DNA of 64,000 bases from Clostridiales bacterium (GTDB taxonomy: Bacteria > Bacillota > Clostridia > Christensenellales > CAG-917): NCBI GenBank assembly GCA_022009995.1, contig CP091734.1, positions 868,001 to 932,000 on the forward strand. Direction: 5' to 3'. Under the pieces are notes generated by a model. The model did no database searches, was not told where the DNA came from, and saw nothing but the letters and a program-made list of their open reading frames with translations. Shown here piece by piece: positions 37,996-48,904 of the stretch. Each line of letters opens with the position of its first letter. Position 1 is the first letter of the stretch. Position numbers and translations under genes: made by a program.

Positions 37996-39070
37996 ATGTT
38001 CAATAAACTCGAAGAAACCAAAAAAAGATATGAGTTTCTTACCGACGAAATCGTCAAACCCGAAGTCATCGCAAATCAGAACGAGTGGAAAAAACTCGTG
38101 AAAGAACGCGCCGATATCGAAGAAATCGTCAATAAGTACGCCGAATACAAAGAAGCCGAAAAAAACTTTGAAGATTGCAAGGCGATGATGAGCGACGACG
38201 ACGCGGATATTCGCGAACTTGCGAAGAAGAATACGATTCATTCAAAACCGCGCTCGATAACGTCACCGAGGAATTGAAAGTCTTGCTTATCCCGAAAGAT
38301 CCCAACGACGACAAAAACGTCGTCATCGAAATCCGCGGCGGCGCGGGCGGCGACGAAGCCGCGCTTTTCGGCGCGGAACTTATGCGTATGTATATGCACT
38401 ACGCCGACGCGAAACGCTGGAAAGTCGAGGAAATATCGTCAAATATGACCGAACTCGGCGGCGTAAAAGAAGTCGTATTTATGGTGTCCGGGAAAGGCGT
38501 TTACAGTAAACTTAAATACGAAAGCGGCGTTCACCGCGTACAGCGCGTGCCGGAAACCGAATCGCAAGGTCGTGTGCATACCTCGACGGTCACGGTTGCG
38601 GTGCTCCCGGAAGCCGCCGACGTCGAAGTCGAAATTCTGGACAAGGACCTGAAAATCGACACTTTCCGCTCGGGCGGCGCAGGCGGTCAGCACGTCAATA
38701 AGACGGAATCCGCAATCCGCATAACGCACCTTCCCACGGGTATGGTCGTCATCTGCGAGGACGAAAGAAGCCAGATAAAAACCGTGAAAAAGCAATGAAA
38801 GTCCTGAAAACCCGTCTGTACGACTACTATCAGCAAATCGCCGATAAGGAAATTACCGATAAACGCAAGGCGCAAATCGGCACGGGCGACAGAAGCGAAA
38901 GAATCCGCACCTACAATTATCCGCAAGGTCGCGTCACCGACCACCGCATAGGTTTCACGCTGTATTCTCTCACGAACTTCTTAAACGGCGATATGGACGA
39001 GATGATCGAGGCGTTGCAAATCGCCGCAAGGAACAAAGCGCTGGAATCCAATGCCGAAGGAATTTTGTAA
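37996..39070 (+). CDS. prfA: Peptide chain release factor 1 (two frameshifts)
   Basis: Contains IEIRGGAGGDEAALFGAEL, MVSGKGVYSKLKYESGVHRVQRVPETE and the catalytic GGQ in SGGAGGQHVNKTESAIRITH. One base is missing near 38228 (restored RELAKEEYDSFKTAL) and one A near 38783 (restored SQIKNREKAMKVL). Length ~358, normal. Directly after its modifying enzyme prmC. RF1 reads UAA and UAG stops. Confidence 0.95.
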
Positions 39071-39104
39071 TTCTTATATTATTTCAACAATTTTTTGAAA
39101 TAAC

Positions 39105-39133
39105 TTGAAAAATATCCGCATACGGGTTAAAAT
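39105..39133 (+). promoter_or_regulatory. Promoter of the P-loop ATPase-thrC-trpS group
   Basis: TTGAAA at 39105-39110 and TAAAAT at 39128-39133, spacer 17; located after prfA. Confidence 0.7.
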
Positions 39134-39163
39134 AGAATCAGTAATTAACGGAGGTATTCAATA

Positions 39164-39571
39164 TTGATACATTTGATTTACGGCGCGAAAGGCTCGGGCA
39201 AGACTAAAAGAATTATCGACATGGCAAACGCCAGTATCGACACAACGACGGGCGATATCGTTTTCATCACCGATACCAACCGATACATGTACGATATCAA
39301 GTATCAGATTCGTTTCATCAATACCGAAGATAATCATATTTTCACCGAAGAAGCGTTGCTCGGCTTTATCAAAGGCCTTATCGCAGGAAATCACGACATA
39401 AAAACCATTTACATCGACGGCGCGCATCGCATCGCGAAAAAAGACGTCGACGCAATGCAGGATTTCTATGCGGAACTTGAAGTTATTGCGGAACGTCAGG
39501 ACGTTGAGTTCGTCTTGTGCGTCAGCAAAAACGAGGATGAATTACCCGACTTTTTGAGGAAGTATTTATAA
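39164..39571 (+). CDS. Small P-loop ATPase of unknown function
   Basis: 135 residues from a TTG start (39164) preceded by CGGAGGTATT. Walker A is IYGAKGSGKTKRI at the very N-terminus, and a Walker B-like strand reads KTIYIDGAHRI. It is too short for a full motor ATPase. The stop overlaps the thrC start by one base (TAATG), so coupling is likely. I do not recognise a specific family. Confidence 0.7.
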   Translation: MIHLIYGAKGSGKTKRIIDMANASIDTTTGDIVFITDTNRYMYDIKYQIRFINTEDNHIFTEEALLGFIKGLIAGNHDIKTIYIDGAHRIAKKDVDAMQDFYAELEVIAERQDVEFVLCVSKNEDELPDFLRKYL

Positions 39572-41044
39572 TGCTTTATACAAGTACCCGCGACGGCAGC
39601 GTACGCATCACGGGAAGTCAGGCAATCGTAAACGGAATTTCAAAAGACGGCGGATTGTATGTTCCGTCGTCTTTTCCAAAATATTCCTTGAACGATATCG
39701 AGGCTTTCAAAGATTTATCGTACGTTGACCTTGCGACAAAAATTTTATCGGATTTTCTGGACTTTTCAAAAGACGAAATCAACGGCTTTTGCAAGGCCGC
39801 TTATTCGCGCTTTGAGACGGACGACGTATGTCCCGTCAAAAAAATCGACGAATCCACTTATATACTGGAACTGTTCCACGGCCCGACGCTTGCTTTTAAG
39901 GACGTCGCGCTTACGCTTTTGCCGCACCTTCTTACGGCGGCGGCCAAGAAAAACGACGTCAAGGAAAAGGTGCTTATTCTCGTCGCGACAAGCGGAGATA
40001 CCGGGAAAGCCGCGCTGGAAGGATTCAAAGACGTCGAAGGTACGAATATCATCGTGCTTTATCCCGAAGACGGCGTGAGCGAAATGCAAAAACTGCAAAT
40101 GCGTACGCAGGAAGGAGAAAACGTTGCGGTTTTCGGAATAAAAGGTAATTTCGATGACGCACAAGCCGCGGTCAAACGCATTTTCCGCGATGAAAAATGA
40201 TTGCGGCGTTGAAAGAACAGGGCTTCGTGCTGTCGTCTGCAAACAGCATCAACTGGGGACGACTTGTCCCGCAAATCGTTTATTATTTTTATTCGTACGG
40301 AAAACTTTTGGCAAAGGGCGATATTAACGTCGGCGACGAAATCAACTTTTCGGTGCCGAGCGGCAATTTCGGCGACATACTTGCGGGCTATTACGCAAAG
40401 AAAATGGGACTTCCCGTCAAAAAACTTATTTGCGCCAGCAACGTAAACCGCGTGCTTGCCGACTTCTTTGAAACGGGCGTTTACGACAGAAACCGCGACT
40501 TTTTCAAAACTATCTCGCCAAGTATGGATATATTGATATCCAGCAATCTTGAAAGGTTCTTGTACGACGTGTCGGGTGAAACCCGGATTTCGTCAACGAA
40601 AAGATGACCGCGCTTGCAACGTGCGGGAAGTACGAGATACCTTACGATTTGATTGAAAAAGCGGGCATTGTCGGAGGATACGCGGACGAAGACGATACAA
40701 AAATGGCGATTGACTGTTTCTTTGACAGCTTTGATTATCCCCTTGACACACATACGGCGGTCGCCGTTACAGTATATAACAATTACGTCGCAGAAACGGG
40801 CGACGAAACGCCCACCGTCGTCGTTGCGACGGCAAGCCCGTATAAATTTCCCGCGGACGTGTACGACGCAATCTCTCACGAGAACTGCGACGACGCGTTT
40901 TCGGCAATACAAAAACTTCATCGCATATCGGGCGTGAAAATTCCCGACGCGATAAGCACTCTCGTCACGAAACAGGTAAGGTTTAATACCGTCGTCGATA
41001 AAAACGACGTCGATAACGCGGTATTGAACGCTTTTAAGGAATAA
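39571..41044 (+). CDS. thrC: Threonine synthase (two frameshifts)
   Basis: Converts O-phosphohomoserine to threonine with PLP. Lys in HGPTLAFKDVALTLLP is the PLP anchor; VATSGDTGKAALEGF is the phosphate-binding loop. One A is lost near 40195 (restored DEKMIAALKEQGFVLSSANSINWGRL) and one near 40583 (restored GENPDFVNEKMTAL). Restored length ~491, normal for the long fungal/clostridial type. Confidence 0.94.
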
Positions 41045-41048
41045 TATT

Positions 41049-42053
41049 ATGGAAGAAAACAAAAAAATCGTTTACAGCGCGCTGAAACCGACCGGCGATT
41101 TACAACTCGGCAACTACATCGGCGCATTAAGAAATATGGTGAAAATGCAGGACGAATACAACTGCGTTTATATGGTGGCGGATTTGCACAGCCTTACGGT
41201 GTCGAACCTGCCCGCAGACCTTCGCAGAAGAACCTACGACTTTATGGCGTTGTTCCTTGCAATCGGGCTCGATCCAAAAAAGTGCGTGCTTGCAGTACAA
41301 AGCCACGTTCCCGAACACTCGGAACTCGGCTGGATTCTCAACTGCTACACAATGTTCGGCGAGGCGAGTCGTATGACGCAGTTTAAGGATAAGTCCCTGA
41401 AAAATCCCGACAACGTCAACGTCGGACTTTTTGCGTATCCCATGCTGATGGCTGCCGATATTTTGTTGTATCAGACCGACCTTGTCCCCATCGGAAAGGA
41501 TCAGAAACAGCACGTCGAAATCGCAAGGACGATTGCGGAAAGGTTTAATAATAAGTACTCGCCCACGTTCGTCGTGCCCGACTGCTACTTCCCGAAGACG
41601 GGCGCGAAAATCCAGAACCTCCTGGATCCCACCGCGAAAATGGGCAAAACCGACGACAATACGAACGGCGTAGTTTTCCTGCTTGACGACAAGGATACGA
41701 TCGCAAGAAAGTTCAAGCGCGCCGTCACAGACAGCGGCAACGAAATTATCGTGTCGCCCGAAAAGCCCGGCATCAGCAACCTTATTACGATTTACAGCGT
41801 GTTTACCGACAAAACCCAAAGCGAGGTCGAGCAGGAGTTTTCGGGCAGGTCGTACGCCGAGTTCAAGACGGCTGTCGGCGACGCGGTAATCGAGAAAATC
41901 GCGCCGATTCAGGATAAATATCACGACCTTATGAAAAACAAGGATTATCTGAACGCGATTATGAAAGAGGGCGCGGAAAAATCGTCCTACCTTGCCGAAA
42001 AAACACTCAGAAAAGTCAAGAAGAAAATCGGGCTTGTGGAGATGCCAAGATAG
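41049..42053 (+). CDS. trpS: Tryptophan-tRNA ligase
   Basis: Intact, 334 residues. Class I signatures: SALKPTGDLQLGNYIGAL (HIGH region) and AKMGKTDDNTNG (KMSKS equivalent), plus MLMAADILLYQTDLVPIGKDQKQH, which is TrpRS-specific. It follows thrC by 4 bp, so trp charging and threonine synthesis share a transcript. No T-box is seen upstream. Confidence 0.97.
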   Translation: MEENKKIVYSALKPTGDLQLGNYIGALRNMVKMQDEYNCVYMVADLHSLTVSNLPADLRRRTYDFMALFLAIGLDPKKCVLAVQSHVPEHSELGWILNCYTMFGEASRMTQFKDKSLKNPDNVNVGLFAYPMLMAADILLYQTDLVPIGKDQKQHVEIARTIAERFNNKYSPTFVVPDCYFPKTGAKIQNLLDPTAKMGKTDDNTNGVVFLLDDKDTIARKFKRAVTDSGNEIIVSPEKPGISNLITIYSVFTDKTQSEVEQEFSGRSYAEFKTAVGDAVIEKIAPIQDKYHDLMKNKDYLNAIMKEGAEKSSYLAEKTLRKVKKKIGLVEMPR

Positions 42054-42125
42054 GTTTACACGGCCGAATTTATAAAAATTTTGACAAAATCGGCAAAAAC
42101 ACGACAAAATAATCCCATAAAAATC

Positions 42126-42160
42126 AAAGCGCACCGCAATTTTCGGCGGTGCGTTTTTCA
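42126..42160. terminator. Terminator between convergent trpS and leuB
   Basis: GCACCGC (42131-42137)/GCGGTGC with loop AATTTTCG, then GTTTTT; A-rich on the other side. Confidence 0.8.
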
Positions 42161-42208
42161 TTTGTTTTTAATGACGAAATATTTGAAAAATCGTTTGAAA
42201 AACGACGG

Positions 42209-43276
42209 TTACAAGCGTTTTATAACCTCGTCGGTAAACTCTTCCGTCGAAATTACTTTTTGAGTTTCGTCGCGTCCGTTTTTCATATCGGGGGTGACGA
42301 AGTTTTGGCTTATCACTTCTTCGACGGCGTTCTCGACGGCGGTTTTTGCCAAGGATTTATCAAAAGAGTATTCAAGCATTTTCGCCGCTGCAAGGATTAT
42401 TCCCACGGGATTTACGCCGTGCGGATTTTTTACGTCGAAGCGTGCGACTTTTGCAGGTTTATAAAGCCCCGTTGCGGCGTCGCCCAGATACCCTTCGCAA
42501 AGGTTTCCGAAACCGCCCGAAATCGCCGCGCCCAAAGAAAACAAAGTATCAGAAACGTTTTCGTTTGCGACGATTACGTCAAATGAAGACGGGCTGAAAA
42601 GAAGCGGCGTGACCACGCTATTCAGGGTATAAGACGTAAGGTTTACCAAAGGGTAGTCCTCGTTGATTTCGTGAGTGATTTTGCGGCGCAAAAACTCGGT
42701 GTTGAACGTGTCCGCAAGGTCAACGGAAGCAAGACGATTCTTGCGCTTTTCGGCAAGTTCGTAGGCGATTCGCCCGATGCGCTCCGCGTACATTTCGGGA
42801 AGAGTTACGACGTCGTAAGCCTCGCGCCCGACTTTTCCCGTCTTGTAACCTTTTTCAACAAACTGCCTTGCGGCGATATCGTGCACAATCAAAAAATCGA
42901 CGTTTGATACTTCGTCTTTGTCGTTCAGTGCAGAACTGTTAATCGTGTTATAAAAGGACTTTATTGACCTGAAATTGCCAAATAAACCAAGGTTTTTGCA
43001 AATTAAAGTAATTACGTCGTCGTGGACAGAGGAGCGTGCGAAGTCGTATGAAAACGCGCCGGCAATCGCCGCGTCCGCCGATTTTACAACTTTGTATTCG
43101 TCGGTTTTCAGTATCTCGCTTTCGGATTTTCCCAAAAAAGCGCGCGCGTCGACGGGGTAAAAATTCAAAGAAAAACCAAACTTTTCGGAAACGGCTGTCA
43201 GGACATTTTTTGCCGCGGCGGTCAGAATTTCTGAATATCCGTCGCCGTTTATAATCGCAACGTTGAACATACTCAT
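42209..43276 (-). CDS. Diverged isopropylmalate/isocitrate dehydrogenase-like protein (leuB position)
   Basis: 355 residues, intact. The fold is recognisable: LICKNLGLFGNFRSIKSF parallels the substrate-arginine region of LeuB, FDVIVANEN the E-N motif, and NPHGVNPVGIILAAAKML the NAD-binding end. Several active-site residues are altered: the catalytic Lys in the usual DKANVL reads DLADTF, and the second metal-binding Asp of GDILSDEA is replaced (SDTLFSLGAA). It overlaps cimA by 4 bp (ATGA). It may have a new activity or be inactive; leuCD is absent from the window. Confidence 0.7.
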   Translation of the reverse strand: MSMFNVAIINGDGYSEILTAAAKNVLTAVSEKFGFSLNFYPVDARAFLGKSESEILKTDEYKVVKSADAAIAGAFSYDFARSSVHDDVITLICKNLGLFGNFRSIKSFYNTINSSALNDKDEVSNVDFLIVHDIAARQFVEKGYKTGKVGREAYDVVTLPEMYAERIGRIAYELAEKRKNRLASVDLADTFNTEFLRRKITHEINEDYPLVNLTSYTLNSVVTPLLFSPSSFDVIVANENVSDTLFSLGAAISGGFGNLCEGYLGDAATGLYKPAKVARFDVKNPHGVNPVGIILAAAKMLEYSFDKSLAKTAVENAVEEVISQNFVTPDMKNGRDETQKVISTEEFTDEVIKRL

Positions 43277-44834
43277 TTTCTTTTGTCGGAAAGATAGTAT
43301 TCCGTGCCGTCCAGAAGGGCGTGCCAGGACGCGTCGATGACGTTTGTCGAAACGCCGACGGTCGTCCAGTTTCTGAACCCGTCGGACGACGTGATAAGTA
43401 CGCGGACGGTCGCTTTCGTCGCTTCTTCACTGTTGAGAACGCGCACCTTGTAGTCGGTCAGCGTAACGTTGTCGATTTCGGGATAAAACTTTGACAGCAC
43501 TTTGCGAAGGGCGATGTCAAGGGCGTCGACCGGGCCGTCGGTGCCTTCGGCGGATTCTTGTCGTTTTCGCCGCCGACGGTAACGGACACGGTTGCGTTTG
43601 ACACGTTTTTGTCGCCTTCCGCGCAAATGCTCACCGTATATTCTTCCGCGCGGAAAAACTCGGGCAGAAGATTTATCGCCTTTTTCACGAAAAGGTTGAA
43701 ACTTGCGTCCGCACCTTCAAATTGATAGCCCTGCATTTCCATTTCTTTCAGTTTTTTGAGTAGGGCGTCGGATTGTTCTTTATCGAGGGGGACGTCGGGG
43801 AGAACGTCCTGCGCTTTTTTCAGAAATATCGCGCGCCCCGCGACCTCGCTTATCGGGAAACTTCTTTCGTTGCCGACAACCGACGGGTCGATATGTTCGA
43901 AAGCGGGGGAATATTTCATCACGCCGTCGCCGTGCATACCGCCTTTGTGCATGAATGCGGCTTTGCCGACGTAGGGCGTGTTTTTGGGCAGGCGGACGTT
44001 TGTGATTTCAGCAATGCGCCGCGCCGTGTCGGTAAATTTTTTGATTGAATCTTCGGGCAGGATATCGTATCCTTTTTTGAGTTGCAAATCGAGTATCGCG
44101 GTGACGAGATTGCAGTTTCCGCATCTTTCGCCGAATCCCAAAAAAGTGCCTTGGATATGAGTCGCGCCCGCGTCGACCGCCGCAATCGTGTTTGCAACGG
44201 CAAGCCCAAGATCGTCGTGGCAGTGTATGCCGATTTTCGCGCGCTTGAAAGTTTTTACGACGGTTTTTACGATTGCCGAAATTTCTTCGGGAAGAGTGGC
44301 GCCGTTCGTGTCGCAAAGGACAAGAGTTTTCGCGCCGGCATTTTTTGCGGTACGCAACGTATCGAGCGCGTAATCGGGGTTTTCCTTGTATCCGTCAAAG
44401 AAATGTTCCGCGTCGAAAAACACCGTTTTGTTGCGGTCGCAAAGAAAACGAATGCTGTCGTAAATCATTTTCAGATTATCTTGCGCCGACACCTGCAAAA
44501 CCTTTTCGGCTTGCGTTACGCTGCTTTTTCCGACGACGGAAACGAATTGCGTTTTTGACAAAGAAAGCAGGTTTAACGCGCTGTCTTCGTCGGTTAAGTT
44601 GTTTTTGTGTCGGGTTGAGCCGAAAGCGACAAGGTGAGAATTTATCGTTTTCACGTCGTCGTCGCACAAAAGTTTTTTGTCTTTCGGGTTGGCGAAAGGA
44701 GTGCCTGCCTCGATATAATCGATTTTCAGGTCGTCAAAAAGGCGTATGCATTCCGCCTTGTCGTCAATCGACAAAGTAACGCCTTCGGCTTGCGCGCCGT
44801 CCCTTAAAGTTGTGTCAAGAACCTCGATTTTCAT
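43273..44834 (-). CDS. cimA: Citramalate synthase-type enzyme (one frameshift)
   Basis: Homocitrate/isopropylmalate synthase family: LDTTLRDGAQAEGVTLSIDDK at the N-terminus, GIHCHDDLGLAVANTIAAVDAG in the barrel and a LeuA-type regulatory C-domain ending WHALLDGTEYYL. The long ERCGNCNLVTAI form fits CimA, which condenses pyruvate and acetyl-CoA towards isoleucine. The frame changes near 43550, where one G/C indel restores NDKNSAEGTDGPVDALDIALRKVL. About 520 residues. Overlaps leuA by 4 bp. Confidence 0.87.
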
Positions 44835-46341
44835 TTGTCGTTAAGTAATTTATTGACTGCGTTGACGTAAGCGATGATTGCCGCTTCCAGTACGTCGGTC
44901 GAAACGCCGCGGCCGCTTACGGTACGCCCGTCAAGGTCAAGTTTTACGATTGCTTCGCCCAGAGCGTCCTCGCCTTCCGTGACGGAGTGCAGCGAAAAGT
45001 CGCTGAGTACGAAGTCTTTGCCGACGATATTGTTGATTGCTTTGAAACTTGCGTCGACAGGACCGTCGCCCGATTCCTTTTCGGTAACGGTGCCGTCGTC
45101 GGTTTTTAAGGTGATTTCCGAAAACGCGCTGTTTTTATAGGACGAAATATCGTACGCTTCGAGGGCGTATTTTTTCGGCACGAGCGCGCTTAATTTGTCG
45201 CCGTGCGGCAAAAGCGCCTCGACGTCGCGGCGGGATATCGTCTTTTTCCTGTCCGCAAGCGCCTTGAATTTTTCAAAAAGTTCGTCGATTTTGTCGGGAG
45301 AAAAGGTATATCCCATATCGGACAGAAATTGTTGAAAAGCGTGTTTTCCGCTGTGTTTCCCGATAAGGATTTTGTTGTCGACGATGCCCACGTCGTGCGG
45401 ATTCATAATTTCGTAGGTTTCGCGCGCCTGCATTACGCCGTGTTGGTGTATGCCCGCCTCGTGCGCGAAAGCGTTTCTGCCGACGATTGCCTTGTTCATC
45501 GGGATTTTCAGACCGACTACGCTTGACAAAAGCGTGCAGGTGCGGTAAATTTCGCGGCTGTCCGCGCGAGTCGTCGCGTCGAAATAGTCGCCGCGGGTTT
45601 TCAATGCCATTATGATTTCTTCAAGGTCGGCGTTGCCCGCGCGTTCCCCGATGCCCAGAACCGTGCCTTCGATCTGATTTGCGCCCGCTTTCACGGCGGA
45701 AAGCGAGTTTGCGACGGCAAGTCCCAAGTCGTCGTGGCAGTGGACGGATAGGTTAATGTCGCAAAGTCCGTCAACTTCCGAAAGGAGTGTTTACGATGTT
45801 TGCCATTTCGTCGGGGGGTGGAATATCCGACGGTGTCGGGGATATTTATCGTCGAAACGCCGGCGTCGACCGCAAGCCGCGTAACTTTCACAAGATAATC
45901 GAGGGGAGTACGCGACGCGTCTTCAAACGAAAACTGCACGTTGTCGGTATATTTTTTTGCGTAACGAATGGCGTCGGTCAGCGTGTCGATTGCGGCGTCG
46001 GGCGTGATTTTGTATTTGTAGGCAAGGTGAATCGGCGAGGTTGCGATGAACAGATGCAACCTTGGGTTTTCGGCTTCTTTCAGCGCGTCCCACAGTACGT
46101 CGATATCGTGTTGTTTGCACCTTGCAAGCCCGGTGATTTCGGCGGTTCTTATGCGTTTTGCGATTTGTCTGACCGCTTCGAAGTCGCCTTCGCTCGCGGC
46201 GGGATAGCCTGCCTCGATAATATCGACGTTCAGGCGTTGCAGCGCGTCCGCCACGGCGATTTTCTCGTTGATGTGCATACTGCACCCGGGGGATTGTTCG
46301 CCGTCTCTTAAAGTTGTGTCCAGAAGTTTAATCGTTCTCAT
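44831..46341 (-). CDS. leuA: 2-isopropylmalate synthase (frameshifts)
   Basis: First enzyme of leucine synthesis. MRTIKLLDTTLRDGEQSPGCSM, VHCHDDLGLAVANSLSAVKAGANQIEGTVLGIGERAGNADLEEI and the allosteric C-domain are all present. An extra C near 45815 and a two-base loss near 45785 disrupt the stretch after DTVGYSTP; corrected it reads DEMANIVNTLLSEVDGLCDI. Length ~503, normal. The start overlaps the end of ilvN by 14 bp. Confidence 0.94.
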
Positions 46342-46843
46342 TCGTTCTCAACGTTTTTCCGCCGCGTCCGAGTGCCGAGCCGCCGGAGCGCGCCATTTCC
46401 AGCACGCCGTAAGGTTTCAGCACGTCGATAAGGGCGTCGATTTTGTTTGTTTCGCCGGTAAGTTCGATAATCATCGTGTCGTCGGACGAAACGTCGATGG
46501 GCTTCGCCTTGAAAATTGTGCAGATATCCACGATTTCGCTGCGCTGACTTGCCGCGCATCTGATTTTGATTAAAAGCAACTCGCGGAAAACGCAGTCGTC
46601 GCGGTCGAGATCGGCGATTTGCACGACGTCGACCTGCTTTTGAAGCTGCGCCTGAATTTGTTTTATGATTTTATCGTTGCCGCGCACCGTGACCGTCATA
46701 CGGGAATAATCGTCGTTTTCGGTCGCGCAGACGGTAAGGCTGTCGATGTTGTAGCCGCGCCGCGCGAAAAGTCCCGAGATGCGGGTAAGAACGCCGGGGC
46801 GGTTTAATACGAGTACGGATAATCTGTGCATGTTGTCTTGCAT
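46328..46843 (-). CDS. ilvN: Acetolactate synthase small (regulatory) subunit
   Basis: 171 residues. ACT domain HRLSVLVLNRPGVLTRISGLFARRGYNIDSL, followed by the second ACT-like domain with IIELTGETNKIDALIDVLKPYGVLEMARSG. It confers valine feedback control on IlvB. Intact; lies 8 bp after ilvB. Confidence 0.95.
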   Translation of the reverse strand: MQDNMHRLSVLVLNRPGVLTRISGLFARRGYNIDSLTVCATENDDYSRMTVTVRGNDKIIKQIQAQLQKQVDVVQIADLDRDDCVFRELLLIKIRCAASQRSEIVDICTIFKAKPIDVSSDDTMIIELTGETNKIDALIDVLKPYGVLEMARSGGSALGRGGKTLRTNEND

Positions 46844-46850
46844 AAAAACC

Positions 46851-48407
46851 TCACAATATATTTTCCTGCTTTTTAAGTTTCAGGTCGATGACGGCAGGGG
46901 AGTTTAAGTCGATTGAAGAAAGTACGCCGTCAAGCTCCCGAACGGTTTCCGCGCGGTATGCGGGTATGCCGAAAGAGTTTGCAAGGCGCACGTAATCGAC
47001 GCCGCCCGGTAATACGCTGTCGACGACGTTTCCGCCGTATTTCTTCTTCTGAATTTCATAAATCATACCAAGCGACGAATTGTCGAAAATCACCGTAACG
47101 ACGGGCAAAGAATAACGCCTTATCGTGATAAGTTCGTTGAAACTCATGTTGAAGAGCCGTCGCCCGTCACGTACAAAACGCGCTTGCCGTTGCGAAAGCG
47201 GTGCCTGCCGCCGCGCCTATGCCAAAGCCCATTGCGCCAAGTCCCGCGCTTGTGATAAGTCTGCCGTCCAACGAAAAGTCGTAATAATTCGTGACGTAAA
47301 GTTGGTGTTGTCCGACGTCGGTCGTAACGTACGCGTCACGCCCGAAATGACGGCAAAGGCAGTTTATCATACACTGAACCGTCGATAATCTTTCGTTTGT
47401 CGGGTTGTGCGTTGAACCAGGCGTGATCTTTTTCATTTACGCGGCTTAAAAGCAAGGGAAGCGTATCTGAAAGGTCGCCGACGATCCTTGCGTCCGACTG
47501 GTGATTTTTGTCGATTTCGGCAGCGTCGATATCAAGGTGCAGAAGTTTCAGCTTTTTGTTGTAAAAAGTTTTTTCCGTTGCCTTGCTTGAAAACCTTGCG
47601 CCGACGGAAATAAGAAGGTCGGCGTCTTTTAAGGCGGCTTTCGCAAGGGTGTTTTTTGCAGTCGAAACGCCGATGAAATATTCGTTGTCAAAGTCCGTCA
47701 CGCCGACGCCGCGCATCGAAACGCCGATGGGCGCTTTGAGAATGCGGGATAACTTCGTGACGAGATTTTTCGTGCCGCTTGCAATGACTCCGCCGCCGGC
47801 GTAAATCAAAGGACGCGCCGACTCGTTGATGATTTTTGCCGCGTCGGCAACTTCCGTCATATCGACAAGGTCTGCGGGTTTTTCGGTTATTTTTGCGGGG
47901 ACGTAATCGCAGGTTTCGTCAAAAACGTTTGCGGGAATATCGATAAGGACGGGACCTTTTCTGCCACTCGTTGCGACGTAAAACGCTTCCGAAACGGCGA
48001 AAGACAGGTCTTTCACGTCCTTGACGATGTAGTTATATTTTGTGATCGGCATAGTGATGCCCGTCGTGTCGACTTCCTGAAACCGTCGTGACCGAGCGTA
48101 TCGACGCTCACGTTTCCCGTTATCACGACAAGGGGGACACTGTCCGAAAAAGCGTCGGCAATCCCCGTGACAAGGTTTGTCGCGCCGGGGCCGGAGGTTG
48201 CGATGCATACGCCGACCTTATTCGTCGCGCGGGCATATCCGTTTGCCATAAACGCCGCGCCGCGCTCGTCCGCGGGCAGAATATGCCTGATATCCGACCG
48301 CGACAACTCGTCGTAAGCGACAGAATACTTGCCCCGGGGTATCCGAAGACGATATCCACGCCGTGCCGACGAAGTTCTTTTATTAAAATCTCCGAGCCTT
48401 TCATCAT
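46851..48407 (-). CDS. ilvB: Acetolactate synthase large subunit (several frameshifts)
   Basis: ThDP enzyme that makes acetolactate or acetohydroxybutyrate. The start MMKGSEILIKELRRHGVDIVFGYPGA carries the ThDP-glutamate region; ATSGPGATNLVTGIADAFSDSVPLVVITGNV, KGPVLIDIPANVF and the C-terminal SFNELITIRRYSLPVVTVIFDN identify it. The reading passes through at least four frames between 47150 and 48330 and needs as many indels repaired. Restored length near 520-550. First gene of the ilvB-ilvN-leuA-cimA-leuB operon. Confidence 0.9.
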
Positions 48408-48454
48408 AAAAGTGTCCTGAACGCGCCTTTTCGTTCGTATAATGATTTTTAACC

Positions 48455-48483
48455 ATTTTATTATAATTATTTTATATAGTCAA
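48455..48483 (-). promoter_or_regulatory. Promoter of the ilv-leu operon
   Basis: On the minus strand TTGACT (48478-48483) and TAAAAT (48455-48460) are separated by 17 bases. The leader to ilvB is only ~45 bases, so there is no room for a T-box or leader peptide. Confidence 0.75.
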
Positions 48484-48540
48484 ATCTTTTCGGTTCGGAA
48501 ATTCGTTGATAATACGATGAAAAACGGTTACAATATAATC

Positions 48541-48843
48541 ATGAGTTTTTACGACGTGGTTTACGAACAAGTGAAAAAAATACCAAAGGGCAAGGTCGCG
48601 ACGTACGGGCAAATCGCGTTTTTATGCGGCAGTCCGCGCGCAAGTCGCGCCGTCGGATACGCGCTGCATTTCAATCCCGATCCCGATTCGATACCGTGCT
48701 ATCGCGTCGTAAATCGTTTCGGCGGGCTTGCGCCCGCGTTTGCTTTCGGCGGACGGGAAGTGCAAAAAGCACTGCTTGAAAACGACGGCGTCGTCGTCCG
48801 CGACGACTTCACGGTCGACCTTGAAAAGTATGGTATGAGATGA
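48541..48843 (+). CDS. MGMT-family methyltransferase or alkyltransferase-like protein
   Basis: 100 residues: only the DNA-binding/active-site domain of O6-methylguanine methyltransferases. FYDVVYEQVKKIPKGKVATYGQIAFLCGSPRASRAVGYAL is the helix-turn-helix region, and IPCYRVVNRFG is the active-site motif with Cys kept (PCHR in Ogt). It may repair alkylated bases or act as an ATL-like sensor. TATAAT ends two bases before this ATG and there is no SD; an in-frame ATG at 48518 is the alternative start. Confidence 0.82.
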   Translation: MSFYDVVYEQVKKIPKGKVATYGQIAFLCGSPRASRAVGYALHFNPDPDSIPCYRVVNRFGGLAPAFAFGGREVQKALLENDGVVVRDDFTVDLEKYGMR

Positions 48844-48904
48844 AATTCATTGACATTTTCCGCCTTATTGTTTTATAATGTCTTTTGTTTGAAAAGGAGT
48901 AATT

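Noticed and set aside
38750..38800. Programmed frameshift in a release factor gene
   Set aside because: Programmed frameshifting is known for prfB (RF2), but this is prfA (RF1), and the break is a simple lost A like dozens of others in the window.
48408..48540. T-box or attenuator leader for ilvB; likewise before trpS and thrC
   Set aside because: The ilvB leader is only ~45 bases and no AGGGTGG-type T-box sequence was seen at any of these sites.
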